Part shown: piece by piece, positions 18,330 through 27,254 of the stretch | How positions within the stretch are numbered: position 1 is the first letter of the stretch | Layout: each line of letters starts with the position of its first letter | Assembly: GCF_012641405.1 (NCBI RefSeq) | Contig: NZ_JABAII010000014.1 | Coordinates: 62,001 to 126,000 of the forward strand | Source: Rhizobium sp. P40RR-XXII | GTDB lineage: Bacteria > Pseudomonadota > Alphaproteobacteria > Rhizobiales > Rhizobiaceae | DNA: 64,000 nt | Reading direction: 5' to 3' | Notes under the pieces: model-generated | Told to the model about the DNA's origin: nothing | What the model saw: only the letters and a program-made list of their open reading frames with translations | Database searches by the model: none | Made by a program: the position numbers and the translations under genes

Positions 18330-19517
18330 TCAAATGATTCCGAGTTCTTTACCCGCTTCCGCGAAGGCCGTGATCGCTCTTTCGACATCCGCCTTCGAGT
18401 GAGCAGCCGACATCTGCGTACGGATGCGCGCCTGGCCCTTGGGCACGACGGGGAAGGAAAAGCCGATGACGTAGACGCCCTTCTTCAGCATCAGCGCCGC
18501 CATGTCCTGCGCGAGCTTCGCATCGCCGAGCATGACGGGGATGATCGCGTGATCGGCGCCGGCGAGCGTGAAGCCGAGTTTCGTCATCTCGCTGCGGAAG
18601 AGTTCGGCATTGCCCCGGAGCCGCGCACGCAATTCGGTGCCATTCTCGATCAGATCGAAGACCTTCAGCGAGGCTGCGGCGATAACGGGGGCCAAGGTGT
18701 TGGAGAACAGATAGGGGCGCGAGCGCTGCCGCAACCACTCGACGATCTCGCCTCTGGCGGAAGTATAACCGCCGGAAGCGCCGCCAAGCGCCTTGCCGAG
18801 CGTACCAGTGATGATGTCGATGCGGCCTTCGACGCCGCAATATTCGGCCGACCCGCGGCCATGCGCGCCGACAAAGCCGACCGCGTGGCTGTCATCGACC
18901 ATGACCATCGCACCATATTTCTCTGCCAGGTCGCAGACGCCGCCGAGATTGGCGATGATGCCGTCCATGGAGAATACGCCATCGGTCGCAATCAGCTTGA
19001 AGCGGCTCCCTTCAGCCTTCTTCAGCTCCTCCTCCAGCGCTGCCATGTCGTTGTTGGCGTAACGGAAACGCTTGGCCTTGGAGAGCCGGACGCCATCGAT
19101 GATCGAGGCGTGATTGAGCGCATCCGAGATGATGGCATCTTCCTCAGACAATAGCGTCTCGAACAGCCCACCATTGGCATCGAAGCAGGAGGAATAGAGG
19201 ATCGTCGCCTCCATGCCGAGGAAAGCCGAAATTCGTGCTTCGAGCTGCTTGTGCTCTTCCTGCGTGCCGCAAATGAAGCGAACCGAGGCCATGCCGTATC
19301 CGTAGCGGTCGAGCGCCCTCTTCGCAGCATCGGCAAGCTCCTCATTGTCCGCCAGGCCGAGATAGTTGTTGGCGCAGAAGTTGAGGACGCGCGCACCGCC
19401 AAGGACAGCGATTTCACCGGCTTGCTTTGACGTGATAACGCGCTCGGCCTTGAAGAGCCCGGCTTCTTTCAAGCCGGCAAGTTCGCGGCGCAGATGTGAA
19501 AGGAATTCTGAGGTCAT
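18330..19517 (-). CDS. kbl: 2-amino-3-ketobutyrate CoA ligase (glycine C-acetyltransferase)
   Basis: A 395-residue PLP enzyme that cleaves 2-amino-3-ketobutyrate with CoA to glycine and acetyl-CoA, completing threonine breakdown with Tdh. The alpha-oxoamine synthase features are clear: FCANNYLGLADN near the N-terminus, VMVDDSHAVGFVGAHGRG around 205-222, and ITGTLGKALGGASGG with the PLP lysine at about 242. The ATG at 19517 gives the normal family length; the open frame extends 24 codons further without support. First gene of the kbl-tdh operon. Confidence 0.96.
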   Translation of the reverse strand: MTSEFLSHLRRELAGLKEAGLFKAERVITSKQAGEIAVLGGARVLNFCANNYLGLADNEELADAAKRALDRYGYGMASVRFICGTQEEHKQLEARISAFLGMEATILYSSCFDANGGLFETLLSEEDAIISDALNHASIIDGVRLSKAKRFRYANNDMAALEEELKKAEGSRFKLIATDGVFSMDGIIANLGGVCDLAEKYGAMVMVDDSHAVGFVGAHGRGSAEYCGVEGRIDIITGTLGKALGGASGGYTSARGEIVEWLRQRSRPYLFSNTLAPVIAAASLKVFDLIENGTELRARLRGNAELFRSEMTKLGFTLAGADHAIIPVMLGDAKLAQDMAALMLKKGVYVIGFSFPVVPKGQARIRTQMSAAHSKADVERAITAFAEAGKELGII

Positions 19518-19780
19518 TGTCGCATTCCAATGCTGGTCACAGTGCCTAACTAACCAAGAAATAACATAGGATTGGGCCTCTTGCTGCATCCAGCAGCGGC
19601 AAAAATGCGCAACGCCGTGGCGTCCGCGCGATAGAGTGCAGGTTCGATATTATCTGTCGAAATGAGCTAGACAGGCGCAACTTCTCAGCCCGGCCCAACC
19701 GATCGCCATTGCAAAAATTACTTGACTGAGTCCACTATTATGCGGCAGATCGGTTGTCGTTACATGATAAGGCGAATCCA
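19518..19780. promoter_or_regulatory. kbl / SDR divergent intergenic region
   Basis: 263 bases without a gene, between the divergent kbl-tdh operon and the SDR gene. Both promoters should lie here. I could not pick a convincing operator by eye. Confidence 0.4.
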
Positions 19781-20551
19781 ATGCGCTTGTTTCACAGATT
19801 TTCCCTCGCGGGACGGCTTGCCCTCGTCACCGGCGGCGGACGCGGCCTTGGCTTTGAAATGGCGAAGGCACTTGCCGACGCCGGAGCGCATGTCATCGTC
19901 AATGGACGCACGGCTGCCACATTAGACAAGGCCGTGGAAGCGATTCAAGCGACTGGCGGTTCCGCCGAAGCCGCTGCTTTCGACATTGCCGATCGCGAAG
20001 CACAGCGCGCAGCGATAAGTGCCATCGAGAAAAATCACGGCCGGCTCGACATATTGATCAATAATGTCGGCGCCCGCGATAGACGCTCCCTGGCCGACTT
20101 CGACGACGAGGCGATCCTCGCTTTGCTCAACACGGATCTCGCCGCCTCTATCATGCTCTCGCGCGATGCCGCCCGCCTGATGAAGCGAAACAATCATGGG
20201 CGGCTGATTTCGGTCACCTCGATCAGCGGACAGGTCGTCATGCCCGGAGACTGTGTCTATCCCGCAGCCAAGCAAGGGCTGACCGGCCTCATGCGCGGCA
20301 TGGCTGTGGAATTCGGCCCGCATGGCATCACCAGCAATGCCATCGCCCCAGGCTGGTTCGCAACGGAAACCAACGCTGCAATGGCGGCGAACAAAGAGTT
20401 GATCCCTTTCGTGCGCCAACGCATCCCCGTCCAGCGCTGGGGACGGCCGGACGAGATCGCGGGTGCTGCGCTGTTCCTCGCCAGCGATGCCGCCTCCTTC
20501 GTCAACGGCCATGTCCTGACCGTCGATGGCGGGATGACCGTGCGCATGTAG
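19781..20551 (+). CDS. SDR family oxidoreductase, gluconate 5-dehydrogenase-like
   Basis: A 256-residue short-chain dehydrogenase. The NAD(P) fold motif TGGGRGLG is at about residues 18-25, the NNVG motif is ILINNVGARDRRSL, and the catalytic Ser-Tyr-Lys appears as SVTSISGQ and YPAAK. The C-terminus, FVNGHVLTVDGGMTVRM, is typical. The NNVGARDRR segment resembles gluconate 5-dehydrogenases, but the substrate is uncertain. ATG 19781 has AAGG upstream; a TTG at 19754 is possible. It converges on recQ. Confidence 0.85.
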   Translation: MRLFHRFSLAGRLALVTGGGRGLGFEMAKALADAGAHVIVNGRTAATLDKAVEAIQATGGSAEAAAFDIADREAQRAAISAIEKNHGRLDILINNVGARDRRSLADFDDEAILALLNTDLAASIMLSRDAARLMKRNNHGRLISVTSISGQVVMPGDCVYPAAKQGLTGLMRGMAVEFGPHGITSNAIAPGWFATETNAAMAANKELIPFVRQRIPVQRWGRPDEIAGAALFLASDAASFVNGHVLTVDGGMTVRM

Positions 20552-20583
20552 CTGGCAGACCGTCTAGCCGGCACGCTCTGTCG

Positions 20584-22464
20584 TCAACGACCTATGAAAT
20601 CCGCGATGACGGCGAGGAACGCATCCCCGTAGCGCTCCAGCTTCGACTGCCCGACACCGGAAATCCCGAGAAGCGCCTTGTGGTTCTTCGGTCGCTCCGT
20701 CGCAAAGGCGATCAGGGTCGTATCGGGAAAGACGACATAGGGCGGCACGCCCAATTCCTTGGCGATCCGGGTACGCTCGGCACGCAGCGCATCGAACAGG
20801 GCTTGCGCCTCGCCGGCAAGGCCATGCGCCGGCTTCTCCGACCGTCCCGCCTTCTTGCCCCGACGGCCGGTCTCGGGCCGATCCTTGCGGAAGAAAACCT
20901 GCCGCTCGCGCTTGAAGACCGCCCTTGCCTCCTCCTCAAGCTTCATGGCGCCGAAAGCCGTATGGTCGACACTCAGAAAGCCGCTCGCCAATAATTGCCG
21001 GAATATCGATTGCCAGGTGCGGGCGGGAATATCCTTTCCCGCGCCGAAAACGGGCATATCGACATGGCCGAACCGCTCCGTCTTTTCATTGACCGTGCCC
21101 ATCAGCACGTCGATGACATGGCCGGTACCAAAGCGTTCGCCAGTGCGATAAACAGCGGCGAGCGCCTTGATCGCCGCCTCCGTGCCGTCCCAGGTCTCCA
21201 CCGGCTTGAGGCAGGTATCGCAATTGCCGCAACCGCCGCCATGGGCCTCGCCGAAATGCGCGAGGATGGACTGTCGCCGGCATCCTGCCGTTTCGCAAAT
21301 GGCGAGAAGCGCATTGAGCTTCGCCCGCTCGACACGCTTGATCTCCTCGGATGCGGCGCCCTCATCGATCATTCGCCGCCGCTGGATGACATCGGCCATG
21401 CCATACGCCATCCAGACATTCGAGGGCAGGCCATCGCGCCCAGCGCGGCCCGTCTCCTGATAATAGGCTTCGATCGAACCCGGCAGATCGAGATGGGCGA
21501 CATAACGCACATTCGGCTTGTCGATGCCCATGCCGAAGGCGACCGTCGCCACCAGACAAAGATCTTCTTCCTTCAGGAACGCATCCTGATTGGCGTCGCG
21601 AAGCGATCGGTCCATGCCGGCATGGTAGGGAAGCGCGCGGATCCCCTGCCCGTTCAGCCATTCGGCCGTGTCCTCGACCTTGGCGCGCGAGAGGCAATAG
21701 ACGATACCACTGTCGCCGCGATGGCCATCGAGAAAGCGCAGCAATTGCTGGCGCGGCTGATCGCGCTCGACAATCTCGTAGGCGATGTTCGGGCGATCGA
21801 AGCTGGTGGTGAAGACCTCGGCCTCATCGAGGGCCAGCCGCTCTATGATATCGTCGCGGGTATGCGGATCGGCCGTTGCCGTCAGCGCGATACGGGGCAC
21901 GCCGGGAAAGAGTTCGGCAAGCCTGCCGAGATCACGATATTCCGGCCTGAAGTCATGCCCCCATTGCGAGACGCAATGCGCCTCGTCGATCGCGAAAAGC
22001 GCGATCCTGGCTTTGCCAAGCATCTGGCAGAAGCCCTCCGTCGCGATGCGTTCCGGCGTCACGTAAAGCAGATCGAGCTTGCCTGCGGAAATCGCGCGAT
22101 AGACTTCGCTCGCCTCCTCGCGCGACAGGGAGGAATTCAAGGCAGCAGCGCGAATGCCGAGCTGCTTCATCGCCTCCACCTGATCCCGCATCAGGGCGAT
22201 CAAAGGCGAAACGACGATGCCGACACCATCGCGGCAAAGTGCCGGAATCTGAAAGCAGAGCGATTTGCCGGCTCCAGTCGGAAACAGCACGACCGCATCG
22301 CCGCCGGAAACGACATGCTCGACGACCTGCTGCTGCTTGCCGCGAAAGGCGGGATAACCGTACACGCGTTTCAGGACGTCGAGCGGCGCGGGCGCATCGA
22401 TGCGGTCACCGAACAACACGTCGTCTGCGGAAAATCGTGGCTCTTGTCTTTCAGGCTGTGACAT
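20584..22464 (-). CDS. recQ: ATP-dependent DNA helicase RecQ
   Basis: A 626-residue 3'-5' DNA helicase of recombination repair. Walker A is TGAGKS (around 63-68), the DEAH box is IDEAHCVSQWGHDF (around 159), motif VI is YQETGRAGRDG, and the zinc-binding part shows GGCGNCDTCL. A C-terminal HRDC domain (AQALFDALRAERTRIAKELG through LLGISGVGQSKLERYGDAFL) completes the normal architecture. It starts only seven bases after the dnaG stop, so dnaG and recQ are almost certainly co-transcribed. Confidence 0.97.
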   Translation of the reverse strand: MSQPERQEPRFSADDVLFGDRIDAPAPLDVLKRVYGYPAFRGKQQQVVEHVVSGGDAVVLFPTGAGKSLCFQIPALCRDGVGIVVSPLIALMRDQVEAMKQLGIRAAALNSSLSREEASEVYRAISAGKLDLLYVTPERIATEGFCQMLGKARIALFAIDEAHCVSQWGHDFRPEYRDLGRLAELFPGVPRIALTATADPHTRDDIIERLALDEAEVFTTSFDRPNIAYEIVERDQPRQQLLRFLDGHRGDSGIVYCLSRAKVEDTAEWLNGQGIRALPYHAGMDRSLRDANQDAFLKEEDLCLVATVAFGMGIDKPNVRYVAHLDLPGSIEAYYQETGRAGRDGLPSNVWMAYGMADVIQRRRMIDEGAASEEIKRVERAKLNALLAICETAGCRRQSILAHFGEAHGGGCGNCDTCLKPVETWDGTEAAIKALAAVYRTGERFGTGHVIDVLMGTVNEKTERFGHVDMPVFGAGKDIPARTWQSIFRQLLASGFLSVDHTAFGAMKLEEEARAVFKRERQVFFRKDRPETGRRGKKAGRSEKPAHGLAGEAQALFDALRAERTRIAKELGVPPYVVFPDTTLIAFATERPKNHKALLGISGVGQSKLERYGDAFLAVIADFIGR

Positions 22465-22471
22465 CTATTCC

Positions 22472-24460
22472 CTATTTGCCAGCGGCACCTTTGACACGGC
22501 CGGAAAGCACGCCGAAGCCATCGATGATCGCCTCCTGATTTTCCAGCCTTGTCGCTTCGAGCTGAACTTCCTGCAAGGCGCGCATCAACTGCTCGATAAG
22601 CTCGCCATCGCCATCTTCCGTCGCCTCGGCAATCGCGCCCTGCAATTCGATCTTGTGCCAGCGGAGCGCCTTGGAGCGCTTGTGAAGCGCGAGCGCCTGA
22701 CGGTAGCCTTCGCGCGCGTCTTCCATGGCAGCCTCCTCGGTCGCCGTCCACAGCCGGGCATTGCGGACCTGCTGGTCAAGGCCCTTCAGCAAGGCGCCGA
22801 AGCCTTGCTCCTCCAACTGTTCGATCAATCGCTCGCGGACGAATTGCGGCCCGACCATGGCCGCGGCAATCCCGAGAACCGCCGACCACAGGCGCTGCAA
22901 TTCGCGGCTCTCGTAATCGATCGCGGCAATCTCGTCATACTCATCCTGCAACAGCGGCGGGTGATTGACGATGGTCAAGGCCAGCACGCTTTCGCGAAGA
23001 CTCGGAATATCCTGATGTCCCTTGATCATGGCCGAGCGCTGTAAACGATCGGATGCCGTCGTCGGCATTGGGGGAGCGCCGCGCGCTTGCCCGCCGCGAC
23101 CGCCGAAAGAGCGGCCGTTGCCATCGCGCGAGAAGCCGCGCCCCTGCTGGCCACCGTTTCGTTGGAACTGCGGCTGAAAAAGCCCGCCCAGCCGCTCGCG
23201 CATATTCTGTTGATAGTGACGGCGGACATCCTCATCCGTGATCACTGACACGATGCGCCGCAGCCGCGCTTCCAGCTCCGCCCGCGCCTCGGGCGTCTCG
23301 AACGTACCGCTGCCGGCCTCCCTCGCCCATATCAGATCGGCCAGCGGCTTTGCCTGCGCCAGCACCTTGTCGAAGGGCGCGCGCCCGTCATGCCGGACGA
23401 GATCGTCGGGATCCTTGCCGTCGGGCAGCAGCGCAAACCGCACGGTGCGGTTCGGCTTGATATGCGGCAGCGCCAGATCGGCTGCACGATTGGCGGCGCG
23501 AATGCCGGCACCGTCACCGTCAAAGCAGAGGACGGGTTCCGGCGTCATCTTCCAGAGAAGATCGAGCTGGCTTTCCGTCAAGGCTGTGCCCAGTGGCGCA
23601 ACCGCATTCTCGACGCCGGCCTGGTACAACGCGATGACATCCATATAGCCTTCGACGGCAATGATGGTGCCGGCGCCATCGGCACCCTGGGCAGCACGAC
23701 GTGCGCGCGTGAAATTATAAAGTACATTGCCCTTGTGAAAGAGCTCGGTCTCGTTGGAGTTCAGGTATTTTGCCGGCGCATCGGCCGACATGGCGCGGCC
23801 GCCGAAGGCAATGACCTTTTCTCTGGAAGAGAGAATCGGAAACATGATGCGGTCGCGAAACCGGTCGTAGGAGACCGGCACGTTCTCATGCACGACGAGG
23901 CCGCAGGCCTCCATCTGCTCCTTCAATACGCCCTTGCCGGCAAGATGCTCTTTCAGCGCGTTGCGGCTATCGGGCGAGTATCCGAGGCGGAAGGTCTCGA
24001 TCGTGCGGCCGCTGAGGCCGCGATCGCGCAGATAGGCGCGCGCCCTCGCGCCGTTTGCCGTCTGCAACTGATCCTGAAAGAACTGCGTCGCCATCTCCAT
24101 GACGTCGAGCAGCGATGTGCGTTCCTTTTCGCGCTTCGCCTCCATCGGATCGGCAACCGGCATGGGAACGCCTGCCATATCGGCAATCTGCTGCACCGCC
24201 TCCGGAAAGCTCAAACCTTCCAGCTCGGTGAGAAACCGGAAATGGTCGCCCGTTACGCCACAGCCGAAGCAATGATAACGTCCCTTGCGATCCTCGCAGT
24301 GGAAGCTCGGCGATTTCTCGCCATGAAAAGGGCAGCATGCCCAATAATCCCCGCGCGGCACATTGGTCTTGCGCCGATCCCACGCCACGCGACGACCGAT
24401 CACGTCCGAAATCAAGACGCGGTCGCGAATCTCGTCGAGAAACGTATTGGAAAATCGCAT
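22472..24460 (-). CDS. dnaG: DNA primase DnaG
   Basis: The 662-residue replicative primase. The CHC2 zinc finger uses Cys43, His46, Cys64 and Cys67 (CPFHGEKSPSF then YHCFGCGVTG). The catalytic TOPRIM domain has AVEGYMDVIALYQAG and PVLCFDGDGAGIRAANRAAD. The C-terminal helical part, after a glycine/arginine-rich linker, would bind DnaB helicase. ATG 24460 has AGAGGT five bases upstream. It heads a dnaG-recQ operon; the usual downstream neighbour rpoD is separated by recQ, the SDR gene and kbl-tdh. Confidence 0.97.
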   Translation of the reverse strand: MRFSNTFLDEIRDRVLISDVIGRRVAWDRRKTNVPRGDYWACCPFHGEKSPSFHCEDRKGRYHCFGCGVTGDHFRFLTELEGLSFPEAVQQIADMAGVPMPVADPMEAKREKERTSLLDVMEMATQFFQDQLQTANGARARAYLRDRGLSGRTIETFRLGYSPDSRNALKEHLAGKGVLKEQMEACGLVVHENVPVSYDRFRDRIMFPILSSREKVIAFGGRAMSADAPAKYLNSNETELFHKGNVLYNFTRARRAAQGADGAGTIIAVEGYMDVIALYQAGVENAVAPLGTALTESQLDLLWKMTPEPVLCFDGDGAGIRAANRAADLALPHIKPNRTVRFALLPDGKDPDDLVRHDGRAPFDKVLAQAKPLADLIWAREAGSGTFETPEARAELEARLRRIVSVITDEDVRRHYQQNMRERLGGLFQPQFQRNGGQQGRGFSRDGNGRSFGGRGGQARGAPPMPTTASDRLQRSAMIKGHQDIPSLRESVLALTIVNHPPLLQDEYDEIAAIDYESRELQRLWSAVLGIAAAMVGPQFVRERLIEQLEEQGFGALLKGLDQQVRNARLWTATEEAAMEDAREGYRQALALHKRSKALRWHKIELQGAIAEATEDGDGELIEQLMRALQEVQLEATRLENQEAIIDGFGVLSGRVKGAAGK

Positions 24461-25028
24461 GGCTACCTCTGGCTTGTCCCATATAAACAGGAATGAAGGG
24501 CATTGCCACGCCGCCTGGATATCCACACACGGTATTCACAGGCCTTTACCGGTGATTGCCTTGCCGCCCTCGCGATCACAACTCCGTGAACTGCCGTCCG
24601 GTTTTGCCCTGTCTTCCACCGCCCCGAATGCCGCATTTGACCTGTGGAAGGCAAGGCAAATGCTTTTCCCGCAGGAAAAAATGACCTCCCCGGGATTAAC
24701 TGAGTAACTGATTGGTGTAAGAAAATCCGCGAAAAAGCAATGACTTGCACAGCCTGAAGTCGATAGCCGTAAATAAAATCCATGCCATGGACAATCAATG
24801 GATGCAAAGAAGCCGCACATAGGCGACACTCTTCGGCGGCACATTTGCGGCATTGTTCGTAAGCCAAACATTATTTTTTTGTAATTTGATTGTTGATGTG
24901 CGGCGCAATAGCGTTCTTCTCACGGGGCGAGACAAGCCGGCGAAGAAACTGCTTCGCGACGCGACATGCCGAGACGCCCCGACGAACGGGAAGCCATCAG
25001 GTACGGGCTTTCAGTTTAGGAGAGGGAA
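24461..25028. promoter_or_regulatory. dnaG upstream region
   Basis: 568 bases without a supported gene. It should hold the dnaG promoter (minus strand) on the left and the promoter of the small exported-protein gene on the right. An eight-of-nine DnaA-box match, ATATCCACA, lies at 24519-24527. An AT-rich tract around 24860-24900 (ATTATTTTTTTGTAATTTGA) is a probable promoter zone for the plus-strand gene at 25029. Confidence 0.45.
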
Positions 25029-25262
25029 ATGCGCATTCTAATCGTACCCCTGGCAGCCGCAGCCATCTTCGCCACAGCTAATTACAGCGCGGCCACGATG
25101 ACCAGCGGCGCTCACGAGAAGAATGTGCTCTACGCCGGTGCGGGATATCAGTTACCGGCGGATATGAATGTCCCTGCTCTTACAGCAGGCATAAAGATTC
25201 AAATGTCCCGACTGCCGTCGCAGGCATTGGCCCTGCCCCAGGAAGTCAGGATCCTCAGATAA
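25029..25262 (+). CDS. small exported protein of unknown function
   Basis: 77 residues with a signal peptide (RILIVPLAAAAIFATANYSA) and a mature part of about 55 residues with no motif I recognise. The ribosome-binding site AGGAGAGGGAA before the ATG is strong, which argues that the gene is real. It is followed by three strong hairpins. Its function cannot be inferred. Confidence 0.65.
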   Translation: MRILIVPLAAAAIFATANYSAATMTSGAHEKNVLYAGAGYQLPADMNVPALTAGIKIQMSRLPSQALALPQEVRILR

Positions 25263-25274
25263 GTTCACCAGATA

Positions 25275-25418
25275 CTCAGGTGGGGCACCATCCCTACCCC
25301 CGGCGCCGCCCCACCTGAGTGCCTTTGCAAAAGACGTTTGATTTTTGGGCCCCACCCTGCGTCATCAAACGTCTGCAAAGCGCAAGAAGGCAGGAGCTCC
25401 CCCAGCTCCTGCCTTCTC
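25275..25418. repeat. three consecutive perfect or near-perfect hairpins
   Basis: Hairpin 1: 13-bp arms ACTCAGGTGGGGC (25275-25287) and GCCCCACCTGAGT (25309-25321). Hairpin 2: 25324-25343 against 25365-25381 (CTTTGCA..GACGTTTGAT), with a three-base bulge. Hairpin 3: 14-bp arms AGAAGGCAGGAGCT (25386-25399) and AGCTCCTGCCTTCT (25405-25418) with a CCCCC loop. The arms are unrelated in sequence, so this is not a CRISPR or a simple repeat array. They could be terminators of the small-protein gene or a structured RNA. Confidence 0.7.
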
Positions 25419-25446
25419 TAATTTCGGGCCTTCTCTAATTTCAGGC
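25413..25446. repeat. short tandem repeat after the hairpins
   Basis: Two adjacent 17-base units, CCTTCTCTAATTTCGGG and CCTTCTCTAATTTCAGG, differ at one position. A third partial unit (CCCTCTCCAAT) follows. It immediately abuts hairpin 3. Confidence 0.7.
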
Positions 25447-25628
25447 CCTCTCCAATCTACCAAGCAAGAGCAATGAACATACGCATGTGGTACATTTTGG
25501 TACCGCAAGCGTGAGTATCTTGACGCAACCGTCTCGATGGATATCTTTTATTACCTACGCATATGCGATCTTAATGATTATTTACTCAGACATTTTGGAA
25601 TTTTGCTCAGTTCAACGGAGACGGCTGC
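25447..25628 (+). promoter_or_regulatory. upstream region of the 25629 gene
   Basis: An AT-rich stretch of 180 bases that contains the near-palindrome GGTACATTTTGGTACC near 25492. It probably carries the promoter of the downstream gene. Confidence 0.35.
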
Positions 25629-26537
25629 ATGTCTTTATCCGCAAAGGAACTTGCTCAAGACTCTGATTTTTTCGCGGAAATCATCAGCTATACTAGAGAA
25701 ATTATATCAACTTACGATGAGAATCAGCGCGCATGCTCTGTTTTTGCTTCGCAGCAGCGCTGGCTGATGGCGCTCGCCGGCTTTGGCCTCTATTGCGGCG
25801 GCATCGACGGCGAGCCGCCGGGCCTCCATGCCAACCGCTTCGCCCACTATATCGTCGAGCACGAGATCGCCAGCCACAATACGGCGCTCAGTTTCATTCA
25901 GGAGATGGTGGCGCTCGGCTTTCTGCGTCATCTGCCCATCGCGGCCGATCGGCGGGCGCGACCGATGCAGCCCACGGAAGAAGCCGCAAGGCAGCTTGCG
26001 AAGTGGATCAGCATTCATCTTTCCGTACTGGACCGATTGGATGGCGGCAGGCGCAACGCCCTGCTTATCAAGCAACCGGAACTCGTCGGCCTGCTGCAGC
26101 CCCCGATCTCCGCCGGCATCATCGAAAGTGACGACCTGCGCCACCCGGGAGAGACGTTCGATCTGTTCACCTGGGCAAATTCAGGCGGCATCATCATGGA
26201 CTATCTGATCTCCCGCGTCGGGACGATCAATCCGACCACGCAGAAAGCGATCATCGGACGGGTTGCCTTTACGGACCTCTGCTGCCGCTTCCTCATTTCC
26301 AGAACCAACGCAAAACGGCTCATGAACAAGGCCGTAAAGATGCAAAGCATCGGATGGACGGGACCTTCGGGACGGAGCCAACTCTGGCTGTCCCACTGCT
26401 TCATCCAGGAGTATTGCAATTACCAGGCGGGGAAATTCGCCATCATAGACGCCGCCTGGCAAAACACCCTCGGCCTGCGGCGGACCGGCATGCCGAGGGT
26501 GAAACAGAATTTTACTTCAGCAGTTCCTTCAGGATAG
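25629..26537 (+). CDS. uncharacterised protein with two winged-helix-like segments
   Basis: A 302-residue soluble protein that I do not recognise as a named family. It has two helix-turn-helix-like regions. The first (about 80-130) reads ASHNTALSFIQEMVALGFLR then a wing with RRARPMQPTEEAARQLAKW, as in MarR-type proteins. The second (about 200-250) reads GRVAFTDLCCRFLISRTNAK then MNKAVKMQSIGWTGPSGRSQ. It could be a transcription factor with a duplicated DNA-binding fold. The 5' 100 bases are AT-rich compared with the rest. Its 3' end overlaps the convergent yqeY gene by 26 bases. Confidence 0.7.
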   Translation: MSLSAKELAQDSDFFAEIISYTREIISTYDENQRACSVFASQQRWLMALAGFGLYCGGIDGEPPGLHANRFAHYIVEHEIASHNTALSFIQEMVALGFLRHLPIAADRRARPMQPTEEAARQLAKWISIHLSVLDRLDGGRRNALLIKQPELVGLLQPPISAGIIESDDLRHPGETFDLFTWANSGGIIMDYLISRVGTINPTTQKAIIGRVAFTDLCCRFLISRTNAKRLMNKAVKMQSIGWTGPSGRSQLWLSHCFIQEYCNYQAGKFAIIDAAWQNTLGLRRTGMPRVKQNFTSAVPSG

Positions 26538-26964
26538 CCGAGGCCTTCGCAAAATCCATCTGACCGGCATAGCGTTCGCGCAGGGCGGCCACGCACTTGC
26601 CCATGTCCTTCAGGCCCTGCGCGCCGAGTTCCGCAACGATCGCGACGCAGATCTCGCGCACCTTTTCTTCGGAAAGCTGCTCGGGCATGAAACCCTGGAT
26701 GACGGCGATTTCCCCGCCCTCCTTATCGGCCAGCTCCGGACGGCCGCCCTCGATATAGATCTTTACCGATTCCTCGCGCTGCTTGATCATCTTGGCGAGC
26801 AACTGCAGGATTTCGTCCTCGCTCGCCTGCTCCTTGCCGAGACCGCGATTGGCAATGTCCTTGTCCTTGATGGCCGCAAGGATGAGACGAACGGTCGAAA
26901 GCCTCGCCGTATCCCTTGCCTTCATGGCGTCCTTCTGGGCGTTGGAAAGGGTTTCGCGGATCAT
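26512..26964 (-). CDS. GatB/YqeY domain-containing protein
   Basis: A 150-residue cytoplasmic protein of the YqeY family, related to the tRNA-binding C-terminal part of GatB. Family features are LSNAQKDAMKARDTARLSTV at the N-terminus, ILQLLAKMIKQREESVKIYI and IQGFMPEQLSEE in the middle. Its cellular role is not established; a link with tRNA or amidotransferase function is inferred from the fold. An AAGGAG before the ATG sets the start. It is often located near rpoD/dnaG in bacteria, as here. Confidence 0.93.
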   Translation of the reverse strand: MIRETLSNAQKDAMKARDTARLSTVRLILAAIKDKDIANRGLGKEQASEDEILQLLAKMIKQREESVKIYIEGGRPELADKEGGEIAVIQGFMPEQLSEEKVREICVAIVAELGAQGLKDMGKCVAALRERYAGQMDFAKASAILKELLK

Positions 26965-27101
26965 GTCTTTAACTCCTTGAGCAGGCCGGCGGGATCTTCC
27001 CGGCCACTTATGTCATGTCGTTGTCTCTTAGACCAACAGTGTCGATCAATGCAATTGCGCCCGAGAGCCCGAATTCCTTGATGAGAAAGCAAAAGCGCGC
27101 A

Positions 27102-27130
27102 TTGACCGGCTCGCCTTGTTTAGCTATGTC
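27102..27130 (+). promoter_or_regulatory. candidate sigma-70 promoter of carA
   Basis: TTGACC at 27102-27107 and TATGTC at 27125-27130 are separated by 17 bases. Transcription would start near 27137 and leave a leader of about 118 bases before carA. Only the position and consensus support this. Confidence 0.4.
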
Positions 27131-27254
27131 CATCACCTGCACATTAGATCGATAGGAAGATCTCAAGCCGTGACGCGCGTCGCCGGCTGTACCTTGCTAC
27201 AAACATGGCGGAACCGCCGGTCTCTTCAAGGCCGCGCCCGACGCCGGAAACGGG

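Noticed and set aside
17355..19154. 599-codon frame antisense to kbl-tdh
   Set aside because: Same reason: shadow of two well-identified enzymes, no ribosome-binding site, no domain.
20995..22461. 488-codon frame antisense to recQ
   Set aside because: Shadow of recQ in a high-GC sequence; composition is rich in Arg/Asp/His in the pattern of a reversed gene.
23390..24496. 368-codon frame antisense to dnaG
   Set aside because: Shadow of dnaG with no domain or translation signal.
25275..25446. possible CRISPR-like array
   Set aside because: The hairpin arms are unrelated to each other, so there is no repeated unit with spacers; no cas genes are nearby.
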